Positions 8,597 through 17,300 of a stretch of DNA of 22,843 bases are shown here, piece by piece (the first letter of the stretch is position 1; each line of letters opens with the position of its first letter). Below the pieces are notes generated by a model. It was not told where the DNA came from. It searched no databases and was given only the letters and a program-made list of their open reading frames with translations. The position numbers were made by a program, and so were the translations under genes. The DNA comes from a virus: IMG/VR virus record IMGVR_UViG_3300001351_000057, positions 1-22,843 of that record, one strand, 5' to 3'.

Positions 8597-11500
8597 TTAT
8601 AAATCAAAGCTTTCAATAACTTTTAAAAGACTTGATGCTGTAGCCACACCACCTGAAGCGTAAGCACCCTCATTAGAAATTACAGAAGTGATAAGTTGTA
8701 CTTTCCGCTGTTGATCATTTTCAAAGTTGTTATTTGCATGAGTACCTTCATCTCTAAATTCCTGCCATAGTTGCGTATGCTGCGCTATATCTAAATTGAA
8801 ACTATTGGAAATGTTTAATCTGTTGGCATCATTCAAAGCTGCTGTATCAGCAGTGTTTGCATTTCTACGCCACGTAAGATCACCCTGTTGAATAGTTTGC
8901 GCATTAGAAGCGTTCCATTGATCTCTACTATTTTGCATGTTAGCATTAAATCTTTCTGTCTCAGAAATTAACGAAGCATTAGCTATTTCTGCTTGTAGTT
9001 GATTGCCCGCATTCTCAGCGTTTACTTTGTTTGCTTGCTCAGCATTAAATCGTGCCATCGTGTCTGTTTGAGTAACGTTAAACTGGTCTATCTGTGTAGC
9101 TAAACTAGCCATGAATTCATTAGTCTGGTTTTCACTTGTAGCGTTAAACTGTGCTGCCGCATTAACCGCTGAGGTATCGTTAAGTAACGCTTGGTGTTCT
9201 TGTTGTGACGCTAACATATTAGCTTGTTGAACATTCGTTAAATTAGCTAAGTCTGTTTGTAAGAAAGCGTTTGCATTTTGTGCTGCAAGCTTAGCGTTCT
9301 TGTCTAAGTTAGCTACGTCCATTGAAGCCTGTGAAGCCGCATTTTGAAGGATGGCTGTGTTCTTAGCGTCAAAATCTGCTAGAGACATTGTTTGCATAAA
9401 CTTACTATTTGTAATTTCAATCTGTTCTGCCGCACTAAACTTAGCTAAATCAATATTGGCTACGGTTGTTGCGTTTGTAACTGCACGTTGTTGATCAGCA
9501 TTTAACTGGGCGATCCCCATGTTGCTTGCGATGTCGGCAGCTTTTAAATTTGTTTTTAGTTTAGCATCTAAGTTAGCCAGTTCTGTTTGTTGTGCAGCGG
9601 TTAAGTTATCTGCACTTGCGTCATTACGAGCTTGTAAGTTTGCCATTCTCATCTGTTGTTCATTAGACATATTAGCTATGTCCATCGACTGCTTTAACTC
9701 AGCGTTCTTAGACAAGAATTCTGCCGCAACGTTCATTTCTGCAAGCTTTCTTTGGTTATCAGCAGACATATTATCTCTGTCCGACTGCGCTTCAAACTCT
9801 AAATTAGCAAGAGTCATTTGCTGTTCGTTGCCTAAGTTCAACGCCATTGTTTCTTGTTTGTTTCTATTGTTCTGTTCAGCAGTGCGTTGACGATTTTCTA
9901 AGTTAGCTAAACGTGTTTGTTGTTCTTGATTAGCTGTAGTAATAATAGATTCTTGCTTAAAAGTTCCTTGAAGCTTTTTGAAGTCATTAGCCATAGATGC
10001 TGTTTGACTAGCGGCTGTTTGTTGATTAGCTAAGTTATTCATGCGTCGATCCATGTCTAACGTAGCGGTTGTAATATTTGCCTGTTGTTGATTGTCTAAA
10101 TTCTGAGCAGCTCGTTTCTGTAAAGCGTTAGCATTGTTTTCTGCAATAGGCATAGCGCTTTGAATAATAGCATTGAAGAGCGCATCTCGTCCTACCGTCG
10201 AAACACTTAGACCTCTTTCGGCCATCATTGCGTTCACTTTATCTACAGCCGGTCTTGCCCATACAGGAGTCTTGCCGCCCTCTAATGCGCCTAACAAGCT
10301 TTCAATCTGTGAAGACATTAAAGCTTCTTTAGGTAAAGCGGCAATAGCTGCCTTAACTTCTACAGGAGCGTTATCTAATTGTGCTACTACTTTTTCAGGA
10401 TCGTCTAGAATAGCAGTTGCAACTTTCGGAGGTAGCTCACCTACTTCTGCAAGCATATCAACTGCAACGCCCTGAGCGGCTTCGCCTTGCACTGGACGAG
10501 TTCTAGTGATTTCGTAGCCTAGTGTATCTGTAATCTGTGTTGCTTCACCTGTGCTATAAGTATCATCTGTAATAGCTTCACGAGTATTAGCTTCGGCTTC
10601 TGGAGTTGCTGAAACAGTAATTTCTGCACCCGTCACAGGGTCTACCATAGACTTTAAATCCATCTCAAACTCTGGCGCTTCTGCCATCCCAGCCGCTTCA
10701 GCTTCGGTGTCTCTCTCCGCTGTGGTTGCTGTGGTGGTAAGTGTAGCGTCATCTACAGATGCTAAAGATCCTTCGCTTACTTCGCCTACAGCAGCTTTAG
10801 GGCCTTTGTAATCTGCTTCAGCTAATGTCTCTGCATTTGTTTTTGCTGTAATTGTTTTAGTTTCTAAAGTTTTTGCAGCCGCTGCCGTGCCTGCCGCTCC
10901 CGCTGCCACTGGTGCAAGCGTATTAGGAGATACTAATTGATCCTCTGTGAGTTCAACCTCGTCCATATCTTTTAGTTTAACGACATCCTTAGAGTCGGTG
11001 ACTAAAGTTTTATCTGTTTTAACTACACTCTCTGTAGCGTCTGGCACTGTAGGCGTTGTAGGTCGTCCATTTGCGTCAACCTCTGGTCGTTCACCGCCTA
11101 AGTCTATAGTCGTTACACCTGCATTTTCTGCCATGTCTGAGTCTCCAACATCTTCTGATGTTTGTTCGTTTACGTTAAGAGCGTTTGTAGCGGAGGTTAC
11201 TGTACCTCCAGTTACGATTGTATTATCTGATGAAGCTGTACCGCTGCCGCTACTTACAGTTCCGTTAAATCCGATATTTCCAGAACTATCATAATTACCT
11301 AAATTTAGGTTCGTAGTGATTTGTGACGTGTCTGGTATATAAGTATCTGACCCGCCCGTAAAGGTTGAAGGTATGCCGGATATGGTGTTACCCGCAGCAT
11401 CATATAAGTTCATGCCCGACTGGATCACGTCACCCACTACGGGTAGTCCTGTCATAGCGTTGAGTACCACACCTGTAGCTTGCCCAACAGCGTCGGTTTT

Positions 11501-12076
11501 AGCGCCCTCTACAAAACCCATTTTAGCTAGTGCGCCTTTTGAGATGCCGTAGTAATCTCCAGCTAATGCGCCTATTGCTGCTCCTGTTACAGCGGAAACA
11601 AAAATACTTTTAGCTGAATCCCAGACAACAGAGGTCAAGCTTGGTTTTGTTACGGAATCTAATCCCTCTTGTGTTGGGGCGCTTATATCTAAATTTAATT
11701 GATTAGAAGTTAAATCAATATTACCGTCATTAGTCTTAGGTGACGTAGTTCCCTGCGTGGTAGCAACGGTTGACGTAGTTTCGGGAGAAGAGCTGAAAGT
11801 TGACTGCTGCGTTAGAGGCTGATCATAGTATCTTAATATAGCCTCTCTCTGGTCAGCGGTCTTGCCTTCTAACATAGTATATTCAAATCTACCTTTGCCG
11901 CCAGAACCTCTTGGGTTTGAAGTCCAGTAGTTTTGTCCTGTTTGATTCTGATTCCACCCTTGAGGCCCTGTGCCACCGCCACCACCTCCGTACCCGCCCG
12001 GTGCAAAACCTTGACGTTTAGCTTTAAGTTTCTTTAAAACCTTTTTAGTGTTTCTTTGGCTACGTTTATTGCTCAT
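8597..12076 (-). CDS. 1159-aa virion protein with a C-terminal undecapeptide-repeat array
   Basis: The protein has four visible parts. Residues 1-60 are basic then Gly/Asn/Gln-rich and probably disordered. Residues about 149-190 hold a hydrophobic Gly/Ala segment (VSAVTGAAIGALAGDYYG) that could span a membrane. Residues about 270-640 are acidic, Thr/Ala-rich and mostly polar. From residue 648 to about 1131 the sequence is an array of 11-residue units with Asn (or Asp/Gln) at position 1, often Leu/Ala at 2, and Ala/Phe/Gln at 11. The last 28 residues are outside the array. The start overlaps the glycosyltransferase stop by 4 bases (ATGA) and has an AAAGGTAT site. The composition and location fit a large internal or ejection protein, but a fibrous external role cannot be excluded. 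Confidence 0.85.
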   Translation of the reverse strand: MSNKRSQRNTKKVLKKLKAKRQGFAPGGYGGGGGGTGPQGWNQNQTGQNYWTSNPRGSGGKGRFEYTMLEGKTADQREAILRYYDQPLTQQSTFSSSPETTSTVATTQGTTSPKTNDGNIDLTSNQLNLDISAPTQEGLDSVTKPSLTSVVWDSAKSIFVSAVTGAAIGALAGDYYGISKGALAKMGFVEGAKTDAVGQATGVVLNAMTGLPVVGDVIQSGMNLYDAAGNTISGIPSTFTGGSDTYIPDTSQITTNLNLGNYDSSGNIGFNGTVSSGSGTASSDNTIVTGGTVTSATNALNVNEQTSEDVGDSDMAENAGVTTIDLGGERPEVDANGRPTTPTVPDATESVVKTDKTLVTDSKDVVKLKDMDEVELTEDQLVSPNTLAPVAAGAAGTAAAAKTLETKTITAKTNAETLAEADYKGPKAAVGEVSEGSLASVDDATLTTTATTAERDTEAEAAGMAEAPEFEMDLKSMVDPVTGAEITVSATPEAEANTREAITDDTYSTGEATQITDTLGYEITRTRPVQGEAAQGVAVDMLAEVGELPPKVATAILDDPEKVVAQLDNAPVEVKAAIAALPKEALMSSQIESLLGALEGGKTPVWARPAVDKVNAMMAERGLSVSTVGRDALFNAIIQSAMPIAENNANALQKRAAQNLDNQQQANITTATLDMDRRMNNLANQQTAASQTASMANDFKKLQGTFKQESIITTANQEQQTRLANLENRQRTAEQNNRNKQETMALNLGNEQQMTLANLEFEAQSDRDNMSADNQRKLAEMNVAAEFLSKNAELKQSMDIANMSNEQQMRMANLQARNDASADNLTAAQQTELANLDAKLKTNLKAADIASNMGIAQLNADQQRAVTNATTVANIDLAKFSAAEQIEITNSKFMQTMSLADFDAKNTAILQNAASQASMDVANLDKNAKLAAQNANAFLQTDLANLTNVQQANMLASQQEHQALLNDTSAVNAAAQFNATSENQTNEFMASLATQIDQFNVTQTDTMARFNAEQANKVNAENAGNQLQAEIANASLISETERFNANMQNSRDQWNASNAQTIQQGDLTWRRNANTADTAALNDANRLNISNSFNLDIAQHTQLWQEFRDEGTHANNNFENDQQRKVQLITSVISNEGAYASGGVATASSLLKVIESFDL
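8684..10135 (-). repeat. About 44 units of a 33-bp (11-aa) coding repeat
   Basis: Residues 648-1131 of the 1159-aa protein split without gaps into 44 units of 11 residues. Examples are NLGNEQQMTLA, NLTAAQQTELA, NANAFLQTDLA, NVTQTDTMARF and NAEQANKVNAE. The register is strongest for the first 38 units (8882-10135) and looser after that. DNA identity between units is low, so the periodicity is in the protein. A period of 11 fits hendecad coiled coils (three turns of alpha helix), so a very long helical rod or bundle is the likeliest fold. This is inference. Confidence 0.85.
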
Positions 12077-12939
12077 TTATATACCTTTAATTCGGGGAGT
12101 ACAGTATCTACATGTAAGTAATTTAAGTTTTCCATTTGTCGTATTTTTGTTAAGTATATTTTAAGCCAATTAAAGTCTGTTAGGTTATTTGTCTCTTGAC
12201 TTAACACTCCAAAGCTGGTATAATTATATATATAAGTTATGGGGTTTTCATTATAAGTATACATCTTTAAAGTATTTATAAGGGCTTCATGCTTTAATCT
12301 TAACATTTGTAAGGCATCTTCACCTATCTTTACATCCTCATCAAACTTAAACTTAGCCGCTTCTTTACTAAACCAAGTTACTCTACACTGGATCTCATTA
12401 CCTTCACTATACTTCTTTTGCGTTATAAAATATTTCTGCCTCCAGAGAGCGTAACGTAATGCTTTCTGATGGCCGTAACCTTGTTCATTCTTTAGTCTTT
12501 CGTAACAAAAATCTTTAATTAGATCTTTATAATTTACAGTAAACATTTTCGTAGCTTTACCGTCAACCATGCTCACTTGATTCTTTAAACAAACTGCGTC
12601 AGGAGGAGACTTAGAAGCTGCTATGTCTTTATAAACTTTAACGCCCTGTGGAGTTAAATAATCATCTCCGTCTACTAAGACACAATAATCATTATCAGAA
12701 GCTAGAAAAATATCAAGGACTGAGTTTTTGCCTTTAGCTGGTGTGCCGTTGCTTTCAGTGATATAGTATTCTAGCTCGTTCTTTTTACAATAACTCTCAG
12801 CTTGTTGAACGTAGTTGACATCTAAGCTGTTAATGATAACTACAGTGTCCTCTATTGGGATGTTGCTGTACTCTGAACTATTGTGTCTTTCTAAATCTTT
12901 TAAACCTTGTGAAGTTAATACGTAGAATTTAACTCTCAT
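12073..12939 (-). CDS. GT-A fold glycosyltransferase (family 2-like)
   Basis: The 288-aa protein has a GT-A pattern: an alternating beta/alpha N-terminal half, a TPAKGKNSVLDIFLA segment (residues 66-80) where family 2 enzymes have a nucleotide-sugar loop, then YCVLVDGDDYL with the DxD-type metal site at 90-93 (D90, D92, D93). A GEDAL motif (E207, D208) fits the catalytic Glu-Asp seen later in these enzymes. It would transfer a sugar from a nucleotide sugar to an unknown acceptor. It starts in an ATGA overlap with the holin stop and ends in an ATGA overlap with the 1159-aa gene, so it is fixed in the late operon. The substrate cannot be told; host surface glycan or a virion protein are both possible. 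Confidence 0.8.
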   Translation of the reverse strand: MRVKFYVLTSQGLKDLERHNSSEYSNIPIEDTVVIINSLDVNYVQQAESYCKKNELEYYITESNGTPAKGKNSVLDIFLASDNDYCVLVDGDDYLTPQGVKVYKDIAASKSPPDAVCLKNQVSMVDGKATKMFTVNYKDLIKDFCYERLKNEQGYGHQKALRYALWRQKYFITQKKYSEGNEIQCRVTWFSKEAAKFKFDEDVKIGEDALQMLRLKHEALINTLKMYTYNENPITYIYNYTSFGVLSQETNNLTDFNWLKIYLTKIRQMENLNYLHVDTVLPELKVYK

Positions 12940-13115
12940 TTGTTCTTAAATAGTTTTTGAACAGTATCTGACTCATAAATTCTAATACCTAACCAGATAA
13001 TTGTAAATACTGACGCTGTAGGGGGTAGCCACGATGCTAATGCCAATACACCTGTTGAGGCGGCTGCAACATCAATTACTTCTTTTACTGTTTCTGGGTC
13101 TGGTATTGAACTCAT
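12936..13115 (-). CDS. Holin, T7-type small class (59 aa)
   Basis: The protein starts MSSIPDPETVKEVID, then has a hydrophobic stretch AASTGVLALASWLPPTASVF and TIIWLGIRIYES, and ends in a basic tail, KLFKNK. Two short membrane segments (about 16-30 and 33-46) joined at a Pro-Pro turn, and the WLGIRIYES..VQ ending, match the T7-like holin superfamily II as I know it. Holins form membrane lesions that time lysis. A longer frame starts upstream at 13157, but the ATG at 13115 has an ideal AAGGAG site 6 bases before it, so I choose that start. The stop overlaps the glycosyltransferase ATG. Confidence 0.85.
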   Translation of the reverse strand: MSSIPDPETVKEVIDVAAASTGVLALASWLPPTASVFTIIWLGIRIYESDTVQKLFKNK

Positions 13116-13121
13116 TTTAAA

Positions 13122-13127
13122 CTCCTT
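13122..13127 (-). promoter_or_regulatory. Ribosome-binding site that sets the holin start
   Basis: The minus strand reads AAGGAG here, followed by 6 bases and then the ATG at 13115. The alternative start at 13157 lies inside the preceding gene and would add 14 residues unlike other holins of this type. Confidence 0.8.
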
Positions 13128-13626
13128 ATACAATTTCGAATTGAAGTAGACAATCATCTACATGGGCATCCATTAACTCTTTAGACACTAATGAAAACAA
13201 ATCATCTCTATTATAAGAAGCGTTAATTAAATCTACATCGCTTTCTTCATGTCTCGCCCAACACTGCCAGAACTGCAACTCTTTACCTGTCATATAAGAA
13301 TGTATAGCGGGGGCTAGTTCTTCCCAAGTTTTATCAGATAAATTTAGACTTGTGTGGAATTTAGTTGTCGAAGGAACAGCCGACAAGTAACCTACAGTTG
13401 TTTCAGTATCTGTCTCAATAATCTTAAAAGTTCTTAAAGGCAATAACATGTCTGAAAATTGAGCTTTAACTCTTTTCAATCTTTCTTCGGGATCGCTTGC
13501 CGGTACGTTTTCATGTTCTAAAACACTTTCAAACCTTAACATTTTACACAGTTCTGTTTCATTTTGATAATATACTTCTTCAATAAAAGCATCATCAACA
13601 CTTGTTTCTAGTTCTAGTTTAAGCAT
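13126..13626 (-). CDS. Unrecognised 166-aa protein
   Basis: I do not recognise this soluble, acidic protein. It opens MLKLELETSVDDAFIEEVYY, has a central strand-like TVGYLSAVPSTTKF region and two tryptophans in FWQCWARHEE, and ends in short hydrophobic segments. No membrane segment or signal peptide is visible. The ATG overlaps the upstream stop by 8 bases and has an AAAGGAG site about 9 bases before it. The stop lies just before the holin start, whose ribosome site partly overlaps it. In this place T7-like phages may carry fibre assembly or lysis accessory proteins. The fold could resemble the acetyltransferase-like T7 gp13, but I see no acetyl-CoA motif, so function is open. Confidence 0.8.
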   Translation of the reverse strand: MLKLELETSVDDAFIEEVYYQNETELCKMLRFESVLEHENVPASDPEERLKRVKAQFSDMLLPLRTFKIIETDTETTVGYLSAVPSTTKFHTSLNLSDKTWEELAPAIHSYMTGKELQFWQCWARHEESDVDLINASYNRDDLFSLVSKELMDAHVDDCLLQFEIV

Positions 13627-14377
13627 AAGATGCTACTCCTTTAAAATACGCCAGTATAGTTTCAGTGTCGCCAACGTCTATGTCTGCATTGATGCGGTCT
13701 AGATTGAAAGCAGTTGAGGCTAGAGCGCCTACCCATCTTATAGTTCCAGCGTCATAGCAGGACGTAGAAGTGCAACTACCTACTGACACACTACTTTCAA
13801 CTTTGTCGTTGTACTCGTCAGTCCCAATAGCGGGACGGTAAGAGTTAGTTGCTGGTGTATCGGCTATATAGTACAAGCCGTCGGACAACAGTGGCGCTCT
13901 TAATAATTTACCAAATCTAAACTCTACTTCGCCAAACCCTATTTGACTAGAAAAATTAAAATCAAAAGTTGAGTCACTGGGCTGATATTCAGGTATTCTT
14001 CCCATTTGAAGATAATTCGGGCCGCCGCCAGTGTTTGCATTATACCATATGTTAGGTATCTTCTTTGGAGTAGTTGACCAGCCAAGAGTACCACTGCCAG
14101 TAATACCAAACATCCACGTAAGATCATTGTTTGAGGTTACACCATACGTCTCCGTTGTGGGCTGAGCAATCCCATACTCACTACTAATGTTTTCAGCAAA
14201 GCCTTGATTAGATATGGTGCTCTCTGTTGGAGTGTTGTTGTTATTTACACGATAACGAGTTCCATAATTAGTTGCTCCCCCGTAAGCCCAAAATGTAAAT
14301 GTATATTTAATAACTTGTTGAGTTCCAGCAGGAAAATAAGGATGCTGGCCCGCTAATACAGACATTGATGTTTTCAT
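13619..14377 (-). CDS. 252-aa probable fibre-associated or receptor-binding protein
   Basis: The protein is rich in Asn, Gly, Ser, Thr and Tyr and looks beta-rich, with many short strands (TFTFWAYGGATNYGTRYR, FRFGKLLRAPLL, GLYYIAD). It has a CTSTSCY pair of cysteines near residue 205. No known domain is recognised. It begins one base after the tail fibre stop, so it is translationally coupled to the fibre gene, as fibre tips, chaperones or adhesins often are. The start at 14377 is kept because GGAAGTGAG lies before it; a second Met four codons in is possible. A role as a tail-fibre partner or tip is inference. Confidence 0.75.
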   Translation of the reverse strand: MKTSMSVLAGQHPYFPAGTQQVIKYTFTFWAYGGATNYGTRYRVNNNNTPTESTISNQGFAENISSEYGIAQPTTETYGVTSNNDLTWMFGITGSGTLGWSTTPKKIPNIWYNANTGGGPNYLQMGRIPEYQPSDSTFDFNFSSQIGFGEVEFRFGKLLRAPLLSDGLYYIADTPATNSYRPAIGTDEYNDKVESSVSVGSCTSTSCYDAGTIRWVGALASTAFNLDRINADIDVGDTETILAYFKGVASYA

Positions 14378-14378
14378 A

Positions 14379-17300
14379 TTAAGTTAACTCACTTCCGATA
14401 ACAATAAACTTATTATATAGGTCACTCATTGCTATGATTTCACAAGAGCCAAAAGCGTTTAAATGCACATAGCCTCCAATAGCTGATGTTGTTTTAGACC
14501 CGTTCACGTAACGGTCTATTGTGTGACCGGCAGGCGCTTTAATTTTTAGTGGTTGTGTGTCTGTATTTATAATAGTCCAAGATGTTTTAGCTATGACCGA
14601 GGTCGAGCCGGGGTTAACGTTAACTATAGTGGGGAGGTCAAAAGTTCTTAGGCTCGAAGAACTACCGAAGAGGATCCTTTGATTCTTATATAAAACCATG
14701 GCGCTCATTCCAGCGCTCTGTGTTGTTTCCGATGTAGTCATAGGAGCTGTTATGCTGTCTATAGCTAATGTGCCTGTTACTTCCATTCCCTGAGCATCAA
14801 GCGTTATTGATTTACCGCCTGCACTTAACACAAGATTTGCTTGGTTATTAGTTAAATTAGTAATAGAGCTTGTAATAGTAGCATACTTGTAATCGCTACC
14901 GCCTGATAACCTACCCCAATACTCTGTAGCCCCTAATACGTCATTGTTAGCAGGGCTTGCACTCTTACGTAAGTATTTAACACGGGGAGCCGCTAATGCG
15001 TTAGTTCTATCGCTAACAATTGAGAGAGCTGTATCAGGATCAACAGAGCTTAAATCAATCGTTAAAGCATCTGTAAAAGTTTTATTACCTGACATAGTTT
15101 GGTTGCCGGATGTTCTGACAACAGTAGAATCTACTGCGACATCATTACTATTTGCAGTGATACCGCTCCCTCCAACTACGTTCAGCGTGACACTCCCAGA
15201 AGTGCCTCCGCCAGTTAACCCATTCCCAGCACCAACTGCGGTAATGTCACCCACATTATTTGTCGCATCAGAAGGGATGTTTGTTAACTTAGTAAATAAT
15301 CCAGCAGTCATTATACCATTAAGAGTTGCCGACGCAGTGGCTACAGAAATTTCAGGAGTAGTTCCACCTGTCGATGATATAGCTCCTGTACCTGTGACCG
15401 ATGTCAATGTACCGGCAGCAAGGTCTAAGTCATTACTAAAAGATGATAAAGGAATTGCTGAAGGGGCTATTTTTCTAGTGCTTGTTCCAACTACAGCAGC
15501 AAATGCAGCCACTGTGCCTGTAGAATCTACTAACTCGCTAAGATTTAAAGAGATACTAGGTGTAGTTCCACCTGAAGAAGTCGTGCCTGTCCCACCGCCT
15601 ACACTTGTAACTGTGCCTTCGTTGGCTGTAAAGTTAGTATCATTATTAAACCCTGTAAGATTAATGCTCCCCTTTGCAATTTTAAATTGAGAGCCATTAT
15701 CTCGAACAACTACAAAAGAATCGGCATCGCCGTCAGTAGTGGTAGCGTCTAGAGACGTTAAACTTAAAGAAATTTCAGGGGTAGTCCCACCTGTCGATGC
15801 AATAGCGCCAGTTCCTGTAACCGCTGTAACTGTACCTGCATTAGTAGTGAAGCCTGAATCGTTTTCAAAATAACTAATTTGGATCTCGGCTGCCCGCTTG
15901 CGAGAGGCCACTCCACCGTTATCTAAAACAAACTCAGTATTATCGTTAATAACGGCGGTCATATCTGTGAGTTCAGTGAAGTCCAGCTCAATATCGTCAG
16001 CGTTAGCTTTAATACCTTTACCACCAACAACCGTTAAAGTCGCTGTACCTGTAGTTGCCCCACCTGTTAAGCCGTCACCCGCTGTTATTTCTGTGATGTC
16101 GCCAGCACCTAAGTTAGCTACTGTAGCGTCTACATAACCTTTAACGGCCTTGGCAGTCGCTATGCTATCATGATTAGATGAAGTACCATCCACAATGTCC
16201 TCATCTACAGACGTTATAGCAGTAGAGTTGTTTAATACTAAACTGTTTGTATTAGCTGCGGGTACTGTTAGAAGATTTGAAGATGGGTTATATGTTAAAT
16301 CGCCGTCTACTAGAGATGGTAAGTTACCTGACGTTGCGCTTGCAAGTGTGATATAGTAGCTTGCATCTGTGTCACTCGCTCCTGTAACTGCAATGTTAGC
16401 AGCGTTGGTAGAATCGGTAGCGTTAGTTGCGTTGGTTGCATTGGTTGCGTTAGTAGAATTCACAGCGTTTGTAGCGTTTGTCACGGTAGTTCCAACAATG
16501 ACATCGTTGAGGCTAGTGCCATCTACTGTGATAGCGTCTGCCTCTAATGTTCCGTCTACGTCTACATCGCCTGACACATTTAATGTTGCTGCATCTAGTT
16601 CGCCGGTTAGTGTAATGTTTCTAAAGCCTGTGATGTCTAAATCTGCATCTACAACAACCGCTTTGCTCGCAGCGACTGTGCCAGCCGTTACACCGTCAAT
16701 TGTTTCAAGCTCTGCTTCGCTAATGTCTGCACTTCCAATTACAAAAGATCCACCAGTAATGGCCCCTGTTGTAGTTAATGTATCGGCTTCAACAAGCCCT
16801 ATTACGTCTATGCCTGCGCTATCAACGGTTAAAGTATTGACATAAGCGTTACCAGTCTTACGAACAAAAAACTTTAATTTACCCTCTTCTTGATCATCAA
16901 GAATAACTGGAGATTCTGCTCTCATATAAGCGTAGGTTTCATCGACTTGTTGATCGTTATGCCCTTGAAAAACTATTTCAGCTAGTTGGTTATCAATAGA
17001 CGCATCTTCATTGCTTCTCAATGTTAACTTTGGCTGAGCGCTTGCGGTGTCTGAGTTGCTTGTAATAGTGATCTGATCTTCAAAAGAAGCTGTGCCAGCA
17101 ATAGTCGCAGTGGCAGCAGACAGTGCGCCTGTTACCGTAGCACTATCGACATACAAGTCTTTAAAGCGCTTAGCGGTTGTACCGAGATCTACGTCACTAT
17201 CTACGCCCGGTTCAATAACACCGTCAGCTATCGTTAGCTGTAATTCAGCAGCAGAAGAAGCGTTAACATAAAACTTTAATTTGTTGTCTGAGTCGTCAGC

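Noticed and set aside
8684-10135. The 33-bp period could suggest a CRISPR array
   Set aside because: The units share little DNA identity, there are no alternating constant repeats and spacers, and the whole stretch is one open reading frame.
12936-13157. Longer holin frame starting at 13157
   Set aside because: The ATG at 13115 has an ideal AAGGAG spacing, and the extra residues overlap the preceding gene by 32 bases.
13126-13626. Acetyltransferase (GNAT) call for the 166-aa protein
   Set aside because: A short VGYL strand recalls GNATs, but the acetyl-CoA loop (Q/RxxGxG/A) is absent.
14944-15690. A 248-aa plus-strand open frame inside the fibre gene
   Set aside because: It is antisense to the repetitive fibre frame, is rich in Val/Pro/Leu as expected from the complement of Thr/Gly/Asn codons, and has no good ribosome site.
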